Assembly: GCF_027580225.2 (NCBI RefSeq)
Contig: NC_073348.2
Location: 40,490,501 to 40,554,500 of the forward strand
Length of the DNA stretch: 64,000 bases
Reading direction: 5' to 3'
Origin: Misgurnus anguillicaudatus
Taxonomy: Eukaryota; Chordata; Actinopteri; Cypriniformes; Cobitidae
Of this stretch, positions 1 through 10,124 are shown piece by piece (position 1 is the first letter of the stretch; every line of letters starts with the position of its first letter). Under the pieces are notes generated by a model. That model made no database searches. It was not told the origin of the DNA and worked only from the letters and a program-made list of their open reading frames with translations. The translations under genes were made by a program, and so were the position numbers.

Positions 1-39
1 GTGATGGGTGAAAATATTTGGTCACACTATGCACATGAC

Positions 40-73
<34 letters not shown>

Positions 74-126
74 GTTTATTTTATATAGCGTCTTTCAACA
101 ATCTCAAGGACGCTTTACATAGATGT
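40..126 (-). mobile_element. LINE 3' tail with AAT/ATT microsatellite
   Basis: Read on the minus strand this is a stretch ending TAAAGCGTCCTTGAGATTG, then GCTATATAAAATAAACTT, then about eleven ATT units. That arrangement is the usual 3' end of fish non-LTR retrotransposons, where a conserved tail is followed by a short tandem repeat. No reverse-transcriptase coding part is attached, so this is a 5'-truncated copy. Similar tails occur near 53.9 kb (minus) and 58.9 kb (plus). The LINE clade cannot be fixed from the tail alone. Confidence 0.6.
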
Positions 127-235
127 GAAATACAATCCTACAGAATCAAATGTACATAAAACACAAATAATATACATGATATATGCATATGTGTATGTGA
201 TGTGTGTATATAATGTATGTTTGCTTATTTGTGAT

Positions 236-715
236 CCCTTATGAAAATTAACCATGGTTTTACTACAGTTAAAAAAAACATGGTTAATGTAGTAGAACAA
301 TGGTAAGCATAAAATAACCATGGTTTTGACAGCAATGGTTTTTAGGTGTATTGATTACTATTTGAAGAGTTTCGTTGCAAAACGAGATAACCACAGTTTT
401 TTTTAATTGTTCAGAAATCTTGTTTTTTGGTTGTGCATTCCAATTAATTTCAATGCAACTGCAGTTGGTTTGTTTTGATTTAAATCTTCATAACTTAAAA
501 AATACAGCTAAGTAGCACCATAAAACAAAACAATAACATGATAACATAATAATAAACATGTTTTGACAAAAATGTTAAAAAATGGATTTATCTCGTTTTG
601 CAACGAAACTCTTCATTTGCAAAACCATGGTTTTACTAATATTAATCAATACCCCCCCAAAAAACATGGTTACTACACTTTTACCATAAAAAACATGGTT
701 AATTTTTTGTAAGGG
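236..715. mobile_element. MITE with CCCTTA...TAAGGG ends, split by a second MITE
   Basis: The left end reads CCCTTATGAAAATTAACCAT and the right end is its near-inverse, ending in AATTTTTTGTAAGGG. The region is rich in the palindromic core AACCATGGTT. It has no coding capacity. A much shorter relative lies at 1123-1260, so the extra length here comes from a nested insertion at 364-614. I could not identify a clean target duplication, so the superfamily stays open. Confidence 0.65.
364..614. mobile_element. Nested MITE with 27-bp perfect terminal inverted repeats
   Basis: Bases 364-390 (starting GAAGAGTTTCGTTGCAAAAC) are the exact reverse complement of 588-614. The 251-bp element has no open frame of note. 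The sequences outside it belong to the surrounding CCCTTA MITE, so this insertion is younger. An ATTT on each side could be the target duplication, but this is uncertain in AT-rich DNA. Confidence 0.7.
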
Positions 716-1122
716 ATGTGCATGTGATGTAAATGGGTTTGTATGATGCACACAGTACTTTGTGAAAATTAAGGATCTGTTTTATTATTCTGTGTGTTTG
801 TGTTACCAGCCCAGACAACCACCGACTCTGTGCCGGATCTGTGCCGAAGTCTTCAGTTCCAGTGTGGATCTGGCCCTGAGTTGTCTGCTGTCTTGGTAGT
901 GCTTTGGGAAATTTTCATGAGTTTGTTAATAGCAATGATTTTTTTTGGTCTGTGATGGTGGTGATGTCCAGTGCCGTGACTTTTGGAGATATTGAGCAGA
1001 CGTGTCCTCAAATATTTAAAACAATAATTAATCAGTTTTGTTTATCTTTGACCATTTCTTTTAAGATCTGGTACGTGTATATTTGGATAGGTTATTTGTG
1101 CTATACTCTTCTGTGTTCACTT
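716..1122. other. No gene recognised between two related MITEs
   Basis: This AT-rich spacer has a short GC-richer patch at about 805-895 with frequent CCGGATCTGTGCC-like sequence, which looks like a fragment of an interspersed repeat. No supported exon, RNA gene or promoter was seen. Confidence 0.4.
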
Positions 1123-1260
1123 CCCTTAGGATAAATTAACCATGGTTTTACTAAAAAAAAAGATGGTTATTGTAGTAAAACCATGGTTTGCTAATGAATA
1201 CACTCAAAATCCATGTTTACTACACTTTTACCACAAAACCATGGTTAATTTTCGTAAGGG
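1123..1260. mobile_element. Short CCCTTA MITE, same family as 236-715
   Basis: This 138-bp near-palindrome starts CCCTTAGGATAAATTAACCA and ends GGTTAATTTTCGTAAGGG. It holds three copies of a CCATGG-centred motif. The ends match the element at 236-715, giving a view of the family without the nested insertion. Confidence 0.65.
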
Positions 1261-2019
1261 TTTCAGTGTTTGCACAATGAGTTCTGCTTCTTGTTCTCAT
1301 GGAAACCTGATTGTTAATTCTTCAGTAGATGTGTGTGAGGTGAGAGGATCTTTAACACATCATCTAATGAAAACATCACTATTATTATAATTATTATGAT
1401 TACAAGACTCAAATGAAGATTAACTGAGGAGTGTAAACTGTAAATGTCACGTCATCTAGTATTTAAATCTCTCCAAATGTGAATTAAATGCTGTCCTCTA
1501 GTGGAAATCACAGGGAGAAATGACACTGCAATTACAGTTAAACTACAAGATGTGTTTATTAAGTTATTTGGCCTTAATATCTCAGAGGTCCTGATTCATC
1601 TTCTCATTGTGTTTATTCAGCAACAATCGGGAGGTTTTATGTTTTGCTTTGTTGTAGTCAGATTAGTGCTGCAAATACATCAATTGTTGATCAATAGTCT
1701 ACATGTAATACTGACCTGATGAAAGAGGGGCATGAGTTTTTTAATAGCTAATGATAAAAAGAATATAATCCTAATTTATTGTGAAATATGCAATAAAACT
1801 GTAATGACAAGTTAACGTTTCACCCATAAATAGTGTAGCACTAAATAAGCTTGTTTTTTCATATCATATTCATATTTTTTTTAAATTTCTGATTGACAAA
1901 ACTTTCAGCCACTGATGCATAAGGACATGGCATGTGGACTAACAAATGAGTATTTATTTATAAAATATACGTATATGTTCATATAGCTGCCAGATAATCA
2001 GGCTTGTCTTGTTTTCAGT
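1261..2019. other. AT-rich DNA without recognised features
   Basis: Short open frames here (for example 1501-1719) lack codon bias, splice context or recognisable motifs. I see nothing that supports a gene. Confidence 0.4.
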
Positions 2020-2325
2020 AGAAATATCAAAAAAATCTTAAATCAAAATGTGTTTTCTAAATTACCCAAGAAAAGAAGTAATTGAAAATATAAAATGTAA
2101 GTGAATTTGTGCTTAAGAAAAGCAATAAAAATCTACAAATGAGGTAAGAATGTTTTCTTTAAGATAAAAGTAAACTTATTTAAAGATTTACTCGGCAGAT
2201 TGTTTTGCTTGTTTTAAGCACAAATTTAATTAAATGTGATTTTTTTTGTCTAAAAACAAAACATTTTCTTCATTTTACTCTTCAATAAAATTCATCTTGA
2301 TTTAAGAATTTTTATATATCTGTTC
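2020..2325. mobile_element. Degenerate palindromic MITE (TCTTGTTTTCAGTA family)
   Basis: The left part has TCTTGTTTTCAGTAGAAATA and the right part has TTAAGAATTTTTATA, with internal GAATTTGTGCTTAAG and CTTGTTTTAAGCACAAATT as inverted halves. These are the hallmarks of the long palindromic element seen better at 37161-37580, 34555-34900 and 45508-45733. This copy has many substitutions and lacks the CACTGCA end, so it is an old fragment. Confidence 0.6.
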
Positions 2326-3031
2326 TGAATATTTGTCAATTAAATTAGAAAGCATAGCATTGTATTTCTCTGAAGATTGGTATCTGAAGTGGTGTTGTTA
2401 CTCCAGCAGGGGTCAGTATTAGACAGACTGATATTTTACACTCACATGTGAATACTGCTCTCTGATGATTGCTACATTAATTTTGGCTGTAGAGAGCAAG
2501 AACCAGAAGGCTGTTATTATTGTTGAACTTTACAATGGAACCGAGATTAAGCTCAATCAATTTTCAGACGTAAAATGGTTATTTGGACCCCTTAAAAAAC
2601 TAGCAAATCACCATGTCAATCTATTTCTAGCAGCAAGAACCACATTTACATAAGCAGCATTCACACAAGAGCTGCGTTTCAATTATATAGTCTTATAACT
2701 TTCTGATCAATGTCAAAGTGTTTCAATTAATGTCCCTGATGGCAGGAGAGGTTTTTAAAACACTCAACATGAAAATGTTAAATTAATGTCTAAAATAAAC
2801 CTTCGTTCAATGAGTCAGAGCAACAGAATAGACGCTGCAGGCTTTCAAATCAATTACAATGTTCATGGAGTACAAATATGCTCCAAATTTTGTGCTGCAG
2901 CTGCCATTGGCTCCTGAAATGAGAGATTTTACCTGTACTTATTTGTTTTGATGTTTATAATTGCAAAGAGTATGTATTTTAAGCAATCATACAGTAGACA
3001 TCAGTGAAGGTCAAACTGCTGTTCATATACG
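2326..3031. other. No gene recognised
   Basis: The 62-codon frame starting at 2465 has no recognisable family and no flanking splice consensus. Nothing else is supported. Confidence 0.4.
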
Positions 3032-3381
3032 GCTGCAAAATGTTTAATCACGACTAAATGATTAAAAGCTCAAAATGATTAATCGTGACTAATCGTTTGC
3101 AAATGAAAAGTTTACATCATATGTGTGTGTATGTACTGTGTATAATAATTATGATTATATATAAATGCACACACATCTATGCATCGTTTAAATAAAAAAA
3201 CCTAAGCATTTATAATAATATATCATATAAATTATATATAAATATAAAAATGTATATACACATGTAAATATTTCTTAAATATATACATGCATGCGTGTGT
3301 GTTTGTGTAATCATAATTATTATATATGATGTAAACTTTTATTCTGCAAACGATTAGTCGCGATTAATCATTTTGCAGCTC
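3032..3381. mobile_element. Foldback/MITE with ATTAATCGNGACTAATCG arms
   Basis: The left arm around 3081-3125 (ATTAATCGTGACTAATCG, then AAAAGTTTACATCAT) and the right arm around 3325-3380 (ATGATGTAAACTTTT, then GATTAGTCGCGATTAATC) are inverted copies. The centre is AT-rich with TATATA and GTGT runs. The terminal GCTGCAAAATG / CATTTTGCAGC pair marks the ends. The element is non-coding and resembles a high-copy vertebrate palindromic repeat. Confidence 0.7.
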
Positions 3382-4330
3382 TTTGATTTAAAGCATATAT
3401 TATGTTGCTCCTTTATTTAAAGTTAGCAGTAAAGATTTTTACTCATGTTTAGACTCTAGTATATGAGTATTCCTCCTCGTACTCCTGTGTGAGTGAAAGG
3501 CAGATCTTCACAGTGAGAAATGACCTGGATAAGAGAAATAAATCTCCTTGTGATTAATGAGGGTGCGGCAGCATTTTAAAAGCTCAGAGACCTGGAGTTT
3601 CAGGATTTCTACTGGATAATATCAAGCACAGTGTGAATGTCACAGTGATGAGGAGGGGGGGGGCAGCGTTCAGACTTCTGCATGCTTACGTTAGACCAGA
3701 GAGAGAGAGAGAGAGAGAAAGGGACCAGCACATTACTTTATCTGCCGTTCGCCTTATCTAAATTCTTCTGCTGTTTTCAAATGCTCCCAGGCAAAGCAGG
3801 CATTCGCTGAACACAATGAATAGCTGGAGGTGATCAGATACTCACTGAAGAAATGAGAAGACATTAAAGTTCTCCACGATTGCACTCTTGCTATCTTCTG
3901 TATTTTCACGCTAGTCGTTTTCAGAGGGCAGCACCAATAAACTCCAGCTGAATCATCACGGCGTCTGTCGAAAGAGCCATTAGGCACAGATCTTGTTTTT
4001 AATTTGAGAAACGCTCAGGGGTTTGTCTGGAGGCGTAACTCGCCCTCTCTTATGTTATGAGTTATTATGACCACTCAGTGAAACAGCGATGGAGGTTTAA
4101 TCGCTCACATTCAGACCTGATGTGACATGGGAAAATAGTTTTGGGCCCAAAACATACACATACTGTGAACGTGATAAGACCAGACACGATTATGTAAGTG
4201 TGCAGGCACAAATGGTGTATTTGCAAGCAGAATGTGTTGTTGTTTTGTTATGATGATAATGAAAGTCGGTACTCAGAGGTGTGATATATATATACTCATA
4301 GTTATATTTAAATGTCTGTACCATTAACCC
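3382..4330. other. Mostly unique DNA, short GA run, no gene
   Basis: A (GA) run lies at about 3703-3718. The stretch 3530-3620 is high-complexity and could be conserved non-coding sequence, but nothing in this single sequence proves it. No exon with convincing splice signals was found. Confidence 0.35.
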
Positions 4331-4557
4331 TTTAAAGGCGGGGTGCATAATCTCTGAAAGAGATATTTGAAATCACCTAAAACAAACACGCCCCTACCCC
4401 TTCTTTGATAGACCCGCCCCACACATACGCAATCCAAGCAACGATGATGGTTAGTAGACGCGCCCCTTACTACTTATTGGCTACAAGTGTGTTTTGGTAG
4501 TCAGCCCCGACTCCCTTTTATGAAGCGTTTTTCAAAAATCACGCACCCCTCCTTTAA
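4331..4557. mobile_element. MITE with TTTAAAGGCGGGGTGCAT ends
   Basis: The left end is TTTAAAGGCGGGGTGCAT and the right end is CACGCACCCCTCCTTTAA, an imperfect inverted repeat. The interior (GACCCGCCCCACACATACGC, GGCTACAAGTGTGTTTTGGTA) recurs in inverted orientation at 31078-31307, showing a dispersed family. It is about 227 bp and non-coding. Confidence 0.75.
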
Positions 4558-5516
4558 CTGTCACTGAAGGTAATGTGCACCTTTAAATGAATATAACACT
4601 GGCATTCTTTGGTCTAGAAGCAAAATCTTGAGATTTATTTTGAAGTGTGAATATTAAATAAATTTTTTATAGCAGTATAACATCTCATCATCATTTATAA
4701 TATAAAAAAATTATAATAATGCAATAAAATATTTTATATATAAAAAAACATAAAAATGAAAATGGTTTACACCCAAAATGCTAAAAAAAGGCAAATGAAA
4801 GTCTTGAGTTCTGAACCCAATTTAAAGTTAAAATCACAAAAAATAGGTTTCTTGTTTTCCCAACAAAGGCCACTAGGTGTCAACAGTTAGCTGCATAATC
4901 AAAGTCACAAATTAATACATTACTGACACTGCATTGTTATTAATGCTAAAAGTTTTTGAAATATGAAAACTACATTTGTATAGCTTTCCAATTATATGTA
5001 GGTTGTCAACATTTTTTAAGATTCATAGATTTATTTTGAAGGATATTAGAACAATAAATAAAAAACCATCAGATGGTCTTGAAATATAAAAACCAAATTC
5101 TTAAAGCTTTCCAACAATACTGTATATAGTGTGTCAAGATTATTCAAGTTTATAGGATATTAGTGTTATAAATATATACTAATTAATATGTATTTCTAAG
5201 GGGTCCATGATATTTACCAAAATGACTGTCAATATATAATTTCTATCATCAAATAGCCTTGAAATAAGAAAGCCACATTCCTAAATCTTTCCAACAACAT
5301 ATCATTTGTCAAGATTATTTCAATAAATAGGTAATAACACATTGGACCCACCTGTTGGCCCATCACATTTAAAAAAAATACTCTTACTACGTCGTTCATG
5401 GTGATGAAACGTGAAAACTACATTCTTAGAGCTTTCCAATGATATGTAGGTTGTCAAGATTAGTGTAGGTTTATTATTGCTTAAACTATGTAATGCCAAA
5501 CAGTGACAGTTAAAGT
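4553..5516. mobile_element. Larger DNA element with TTTAACTGTCACTG ends and degenerate internal repeats
   Basis: TTTAACTGTCACTG at the left abuts the previous MITE. CAGTGACAGTTAAAG near 5502-5516 is its inverted partner. Inside are four degenerate repeats built on a GCTTTCCAA...GTCAAGATTA theme (about 4985, 5108, 5285 and 5433). A related inverted copy lies at about 31430-32060 with TCATTGGAAAGCTCTAAG. No transposase is visible, so it is non-autonomous. Confidence 0.55.
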
Positions 5517-5995
5517 AAACCTAATGTGGTGGTATTCAGTATAACTAACTAACTCAGCAGGATTCTCTTACAAGTGTTGATCTAGCATCAGTTCTAGAAG
5601 TGTGTTTGGACAAATACTCACATCTGTATTTGATCCTGTGACCCCTTAAAATCCTAAAATAAAACCATATTAGCCACATGAAGACGACACAGATGTTTTA
5701 AATATATGACTTTATTGTGCATTTATACAGCTGCTCTTTTCAGTTATGTATGGCGATGGATCAAATTTTGATTTGATTACATTTTCTTTGCTTTTTATTG
5801 GCATAGCGGAGCTGCAGAATCGACCGGGGTTGTGGACGCAATCGCTACAAGATACACATTAAACATCTATGAAATTCACCGTGTCAACAGAGTTCTTAAA
5901 AATCCAATAAAATATGTCAGCACAGTTTTCACGAAGCCAATAAAATATATAAAAGACTTCTGAGCGGAGCAGATGTGCATGTGTTCTTTCGGGTC
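5517..5995. other. No gene recognised
   Basis: AT-rich sequence. No exon or RNA gene could be supported. Confidence 0.35.
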
Positions 5996-6192
5996 CTCTT
6001 CTTCTCCATGGCTGTTACAGAAATGGGCCACTTTTGCCATAAACAGCATGTTAGGAAAGGACAGGAAAGTACATGGTGGAGAGAGGGGTACGGGATCGGC
6101 AAAGGACCTCAATCCAAGATTTGAACTTGGGCGCTGAAAGTGTGTCTGCACCATATGTCAGAGCACTGCCCACTACACCATTGGCTCAGACA
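5996..6192 (-). mobile_element. tRNA-derived SINE, minus strand
   Basis: On the minus strand, TGGTGTAGTGGGCAG (about 6167-6181) fits a pol III A box and AAGTTCAAATCTT (6116-6128) fits a B box. The spacing and the following GATCCCGTACCCCTCTCTCC are typical of a tRNA-derived SINE body. The distal part near 6000-6060 is its tail. The open frame on this strand (5876-6154) is a by-product. Confidence 0.7.
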
Positions 6193-7085
6193 CAAATGTT
6201 TTTCTAATTAAAATCACCATTACTAACTCTTGACTCTACATGCACTTTGGCTTTGAGATGTTGGCTTATGTAGTAGACTCATGATAAAGAGGCGTCCATT
6301 ACCCACTGCTGCTTCAGTAAATACACACACTGTCTAAAGGAAGGGAAATGCATTTAGTTCTTCATCTGAGGTTTGTTGATTTTTACATTTATCATCTTTA
6401 CCTTATCAATACGAGCTGAATCTGATCCAGAAAATGCAGATGAAGCTTTCAGAATCATAATGTTTACATGCCTGAGGTCTGTGTGTATTAGACCTGCTGT
6501 GGTCTTTTGCTGCATCATTCTTTGAATAGACGTCAGGTCAGATGAGGAGTCAGCGGTCACTACTTTAAGAAGTTGGAAAAGAGTTATAAGAGTGTCCATG
6601 TGTAAGTTTATGGAGTGTGGTGGTTACCCATCAGTCACAGCAGGGTGTCAGGTTAGCAGCTGAAGGTGTGTCATTAGACCCCTGCTGACTGCCTCCTGGT
6701 CTGGCCTTCATCACATTCATCTTCATTAAAGAGGCGTTGACTGGGTCTCTGTGAGCAGATGGTCATTAATGTGACCACCCTATCCACAGGGACTCTACCT
6801 GGAGGACGCGCGTCACGCCCGTACACGGCACCGTACTGCTGCCACCCATGCTAAATACACACAGACTGAAGGAATGTTATGCTTTGAATGAGTTCCCAGA
6901 CGAGTGTATAAATGGGTGCCAGTGGGTGGTGAAGGTACTCGACATATGCATAAGTGTACTTGTGTGCTTTCATTAGATCTTTTGTTAAGCCTCAGTTTCT
7001 GTGTGACGTCATTATGGCCGGTTACTCAACAAATCACTTGCTTTTGTTTTATATCCATTCAGCTTACATTCATTTTGCTGTGGGG
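6193..7085. other. No gene recognised; weak exon-like patch at 6790-6891
   Basis: A CpG-rich patch follows TATCCACAG at 6790 and stays open for 33 codons to a TGA at 6889-6891. The acceptor is weak and I recognise no protein, so it is not called as an exon. The rest has no supported feature. Confidence 0.3.
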
Positions 7086-8655
7086 ATTCAGTACAGTACA
7101 GTAGTGATTGTGATTCAGTACAGTACAGTAGATATACAGTAAGTACAGTATTGATTTAGGACAGTACAGTAGAGATACACTAAGTACAGTAGAGACACAG
7201 TACAGTAGAGATACAGTACAGTAGAGACACAGTACAGTAGAGTAGAGACACAGTAAGTACAGTAGAGATACAGTAAGAACTGTACAGTAGAGACACAGTA
7301 GGTACAATAGAGACACGGTAAGTACATTAGAGATACAGTAAGTACAATAGAGACACAGTAAGTACAACAGAGATCCAGTAAGTACAGTAGAGACACAGTA
7401 AGTACAGTAGAGATACAGTAAGTACAGTAGAGACACAGTAAGTACAGTAGAGACACAGTACAGTAGAGATACACTAAGTACAGTAGAGACACAGTAGGTA
7501 CAGTACAGTAGAAACACAGTACAGTAGAGATACAGTACAGTAGAGACACAGTACAGTAGAGTAGATACACAGTAAGTACAGTAGAGATACAGTAAGAACT
7601 GTACAGTAGAGACACAGTAGGTACAATAGAGACACGATAAGTACATTAGAGATACAGTAAGTACAATAGAGACACAGTAAGTACAATAGAGATACAGTAA
7701 GTACAATAGAGATCCAGTAAGTACAGTAGAGACACAGTAAGTACAGTAGCGATACAGTAAGAACTGTACAGTAGAGACACAGTAGGTACAATAGAGACAC
7801 GATAAGTACATTAGAGATACAGTAAGTACAATAGAGACACAGTAAGTACAATAGAGATACAGTAAGTGCAGTAGAGACACAGTAAGTACAGTAGCGATAC
7901 AGTAAGTACAGTAGAGACACAGTAAGTACAGTAGAGACACAGTAGGTACAATAGAGACACAGTAAGTACATTAGAGATACAGTAAGTACAATAGAGACAC
8001 AGTAAGTACAATAGAGACACAGTAAGTACAGTAGAGAGACAGTAAGTACAGTAGAGAGACAGTACAGTAGAGATACAGTAAGTACAGTAGAGACACCGTA
8101 AGTACAGTAGAGACACAGTAAGTACAATAGAGACACAGTAAGTACAATAGAGACACAGTAAGTACAATAGAGACACAGTAAGTACAGTAGAGACACAGTA
8201 AGTACAGTGGAGATACAGTAAGGACAATAGAGACACAGTAAGTACAGTAGAGACACAGTAAGTACAATAGAGACACAGTAAGTACAATAGAGACACAGTA
8301 AGTACAGTAGAGAGACAGTAAGTACAGTAGAGAGACAGTACAGTAGAGATACAGTAAGTACAGTAGAGACACAGTAAGTACATTAGAGATACAGTAAGTA
8401 CAATAGAGATACGGTAAGTACAGTAGAGAGACAGTACAGTAGAGATTCAGTAAGTACGGTAGAGATACAGTAAGTACAGTAGAGATACAGTAAGTACAGT
8501 AGAGACACAGTAAGTACAGTAGAGATACAGTACAATACAGTAGAGATACAGTAAGTACAGTAGAGACACAGTAAGTACAATAGAGACACAGTAAGTAGAT
8601 ACAGTAGATACAGTACAGTAGAGATACATGTACAGTAGAAATACATTAAAGTAGA
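7086..8655. repeat. 20-bp minisatellite, about 1.57 kb
   Basis: The unit is close to AGTACAGTAGAGACACAGTA with variants (CAATAG, GATAC, CATTAG, and short CAGTACAGTAG units). Longer segments are duplicated too: an AAGAACTGTACAGTAGAG block recurs at 7275, 7594 and 7759, and an AGAGAGACAGTA block around 8030 recurs about 280 bp later. On the minus strand several frames are open for hundreds of codons, encoding Leu/Tyr/Cys/Val/Ser strings. That follows from a stop-free unit whose length is not a multiple of three and is not evidence of a gene. Confidence 0.95.
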
Positions 8656-9206
8656 TATACAGTAAATTATCCAGTATGTTTAAAAGGAAACACAAAACAG
8701 CCCATTTATTCATGTCATGTCAACGGCTCTTAAAATATTGAGACTGTCATATCTGTTTTTTTTAGATTTGATGAGATTAAAAGAGCTTTACCTGTTTAAA
8801 TGATGAAAAATGATGTCCTTAAGGAGATATTTTGCTGGAAATGAAGCTGATTTTTACATAATCAACAGAAAACACTACAGAAGGGACGTGAAACATAACT
8901 CGATTTATAGGCCAATTTTCCATAAATACATGAATGTTTCATCTATCACACACTGTGATGAATATGTGAGCTCATTTTAAAGATCTCTCATGTCCCTGTC
9001 TGCCACAAATACTTTATCATTCTGTTTAATTGCTCTCTTGAAGATGCTTGGACCTGTCATTTAGTTATTTTATGGTTGGAGTCCTGAAGGTTCATGCTTT
9101 TGTATTTTGGGTGGATTATGAGGTCTCATCTCTGTGTGCATGCTGTATTTGTTTGGTGCAATGTTTTCTTTATAAACTCTTTAGCTTTCCCAATCCTCTC
9201 CCTCAG
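8656..9206. other. Unique DNA upstream of candidate exon
   Basis: No repeat family recognised. The last 60 bp become pyrimidine-rich, ending TCCTCTCCCTCAG just before 9207. Confidence 0.4.
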
Positions 9207-9332
9207 GAGTCAGGGGTCCAGCTGGAGGGACGGCAGATGAATGAAGTACAGATGAGATACCCTGAGGCTGCGTCACTTCACTTCCCTTCAGAATATTGTG
9301 TTCAACTAAACCGAACAAGACTAAGCACTCAG
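9207..9332 (+). CDS. Candidate internal coding exon, product unknown
   Basis: A good acceptor (pyrimidine-rich tract ending CCTCTCCCTCAG) precedes 9207 and a good donor (CAG|GTTAGT) follows 9332. The interval is 126 bp, exactly 42 codons, open in the frame starting at its first base, so it would be a symmetric phase 0-0 exon. The predicted peptide includes EGRQMNEVQMRYPEAASLHF and ends LNRTRLSTQ. I do not recognise the family. No neighbouring exon of the same gene was identified, so it could be an alternative exon of a long-intron gene or chance. The frame runs past the donor to a TGA at 9396-9398. Confidence 0.35.
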
Positions 9333-10124
9333 GTTAGTTCAGTGTTTGATTCTGATGCAAAGCATGGCACAGATTATTCATTTGATGCTCCGCTGTGACC
9401 TTCAAGAACCAGACATTGCACAGATGAGAAAATTATTGCTCAGAATCATCAGGAGAACTAATGGGATTCTCAGTTGTGTGTCAGTCCTTGTTCAGGTGTT
9501 TCTCCTGAAATAAAATAAGAGATTTTAAAGCAAATGTTTTGTTATGACATTAGTTACGAGGTTGATTCTGTTATCTGTCCGGTTCGTTGAACATCACACA
9601 TCACTTTAGCAGCTCCAGGTCTCTGAACTTAACTTTGTCTTTATTAAGTCATAAAACTGCCACTCTTGCTTCTCTTTCTTCATCATCTTTCTTTGATGTC
9701 TGTCATTTCTCTGCGTTGGCCAAATGAGTGACAGTTTTTCAGCTATGAGAATCTAGTGGAGCGTCGTGAGGTCACTGGCAGCCACAGCTCGGCTTGTTAA
9801 AGCTTTGAGAGGTTTATGGCTTGTGGACCACAGGGGAGGTTCAGACGCTGATATATTTGCTCTTTCTATCTTTCTGTTACTGTAAGAGATGAGCTGTGTG
9901 TGACAGATTCACCTCAGACAGCAAGAGTGGACGAGACGATGCTGGATGAGAATTTATTGGGACTGGGGATTTTTTTGAGATGATGATGATGTCATAGTGC
10001 AGCTAATGGTCCTGTGAGTGTCAGAAAAGACCAAACGCCATCTATGACTTGACAAAGATTCATGTGCAAATGTGCATTATTTATTTTATTATAGTAATTA
10101 AGTGTAGTCTATGAAATCTTGAGG
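9333..10124. other. Unique DNA, no gene recognised
   Basis: High-complexity sequence at 9590-9960 could include conserved non-coding DNA. No splice-bounded open frame was found. Confidence 0.35.

Noticed and set aside
6790..6891. Exon-like open stretch after TATCCACAG
   Set aside because: Weak acceptor, terminal stop with no poly-A signal nearby and no recognisable protein; 33 codons open by chance is likely.
7086..8655. CRISPR-like array
   Set aside because: The repeats are contiguous with no unique spacers and the DNA is vertebrate; it is a minisatellite.
7059..8713. Minus-strand open frames of up to 293 codons (Leu/Tyr/Cys/Ser/Val strings)
   Set aside because: They lie inside the 20-bp minisatellite and several frames are open at once. 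They follow from a stop-free repeat unit, with no start context, splice sites or domain.
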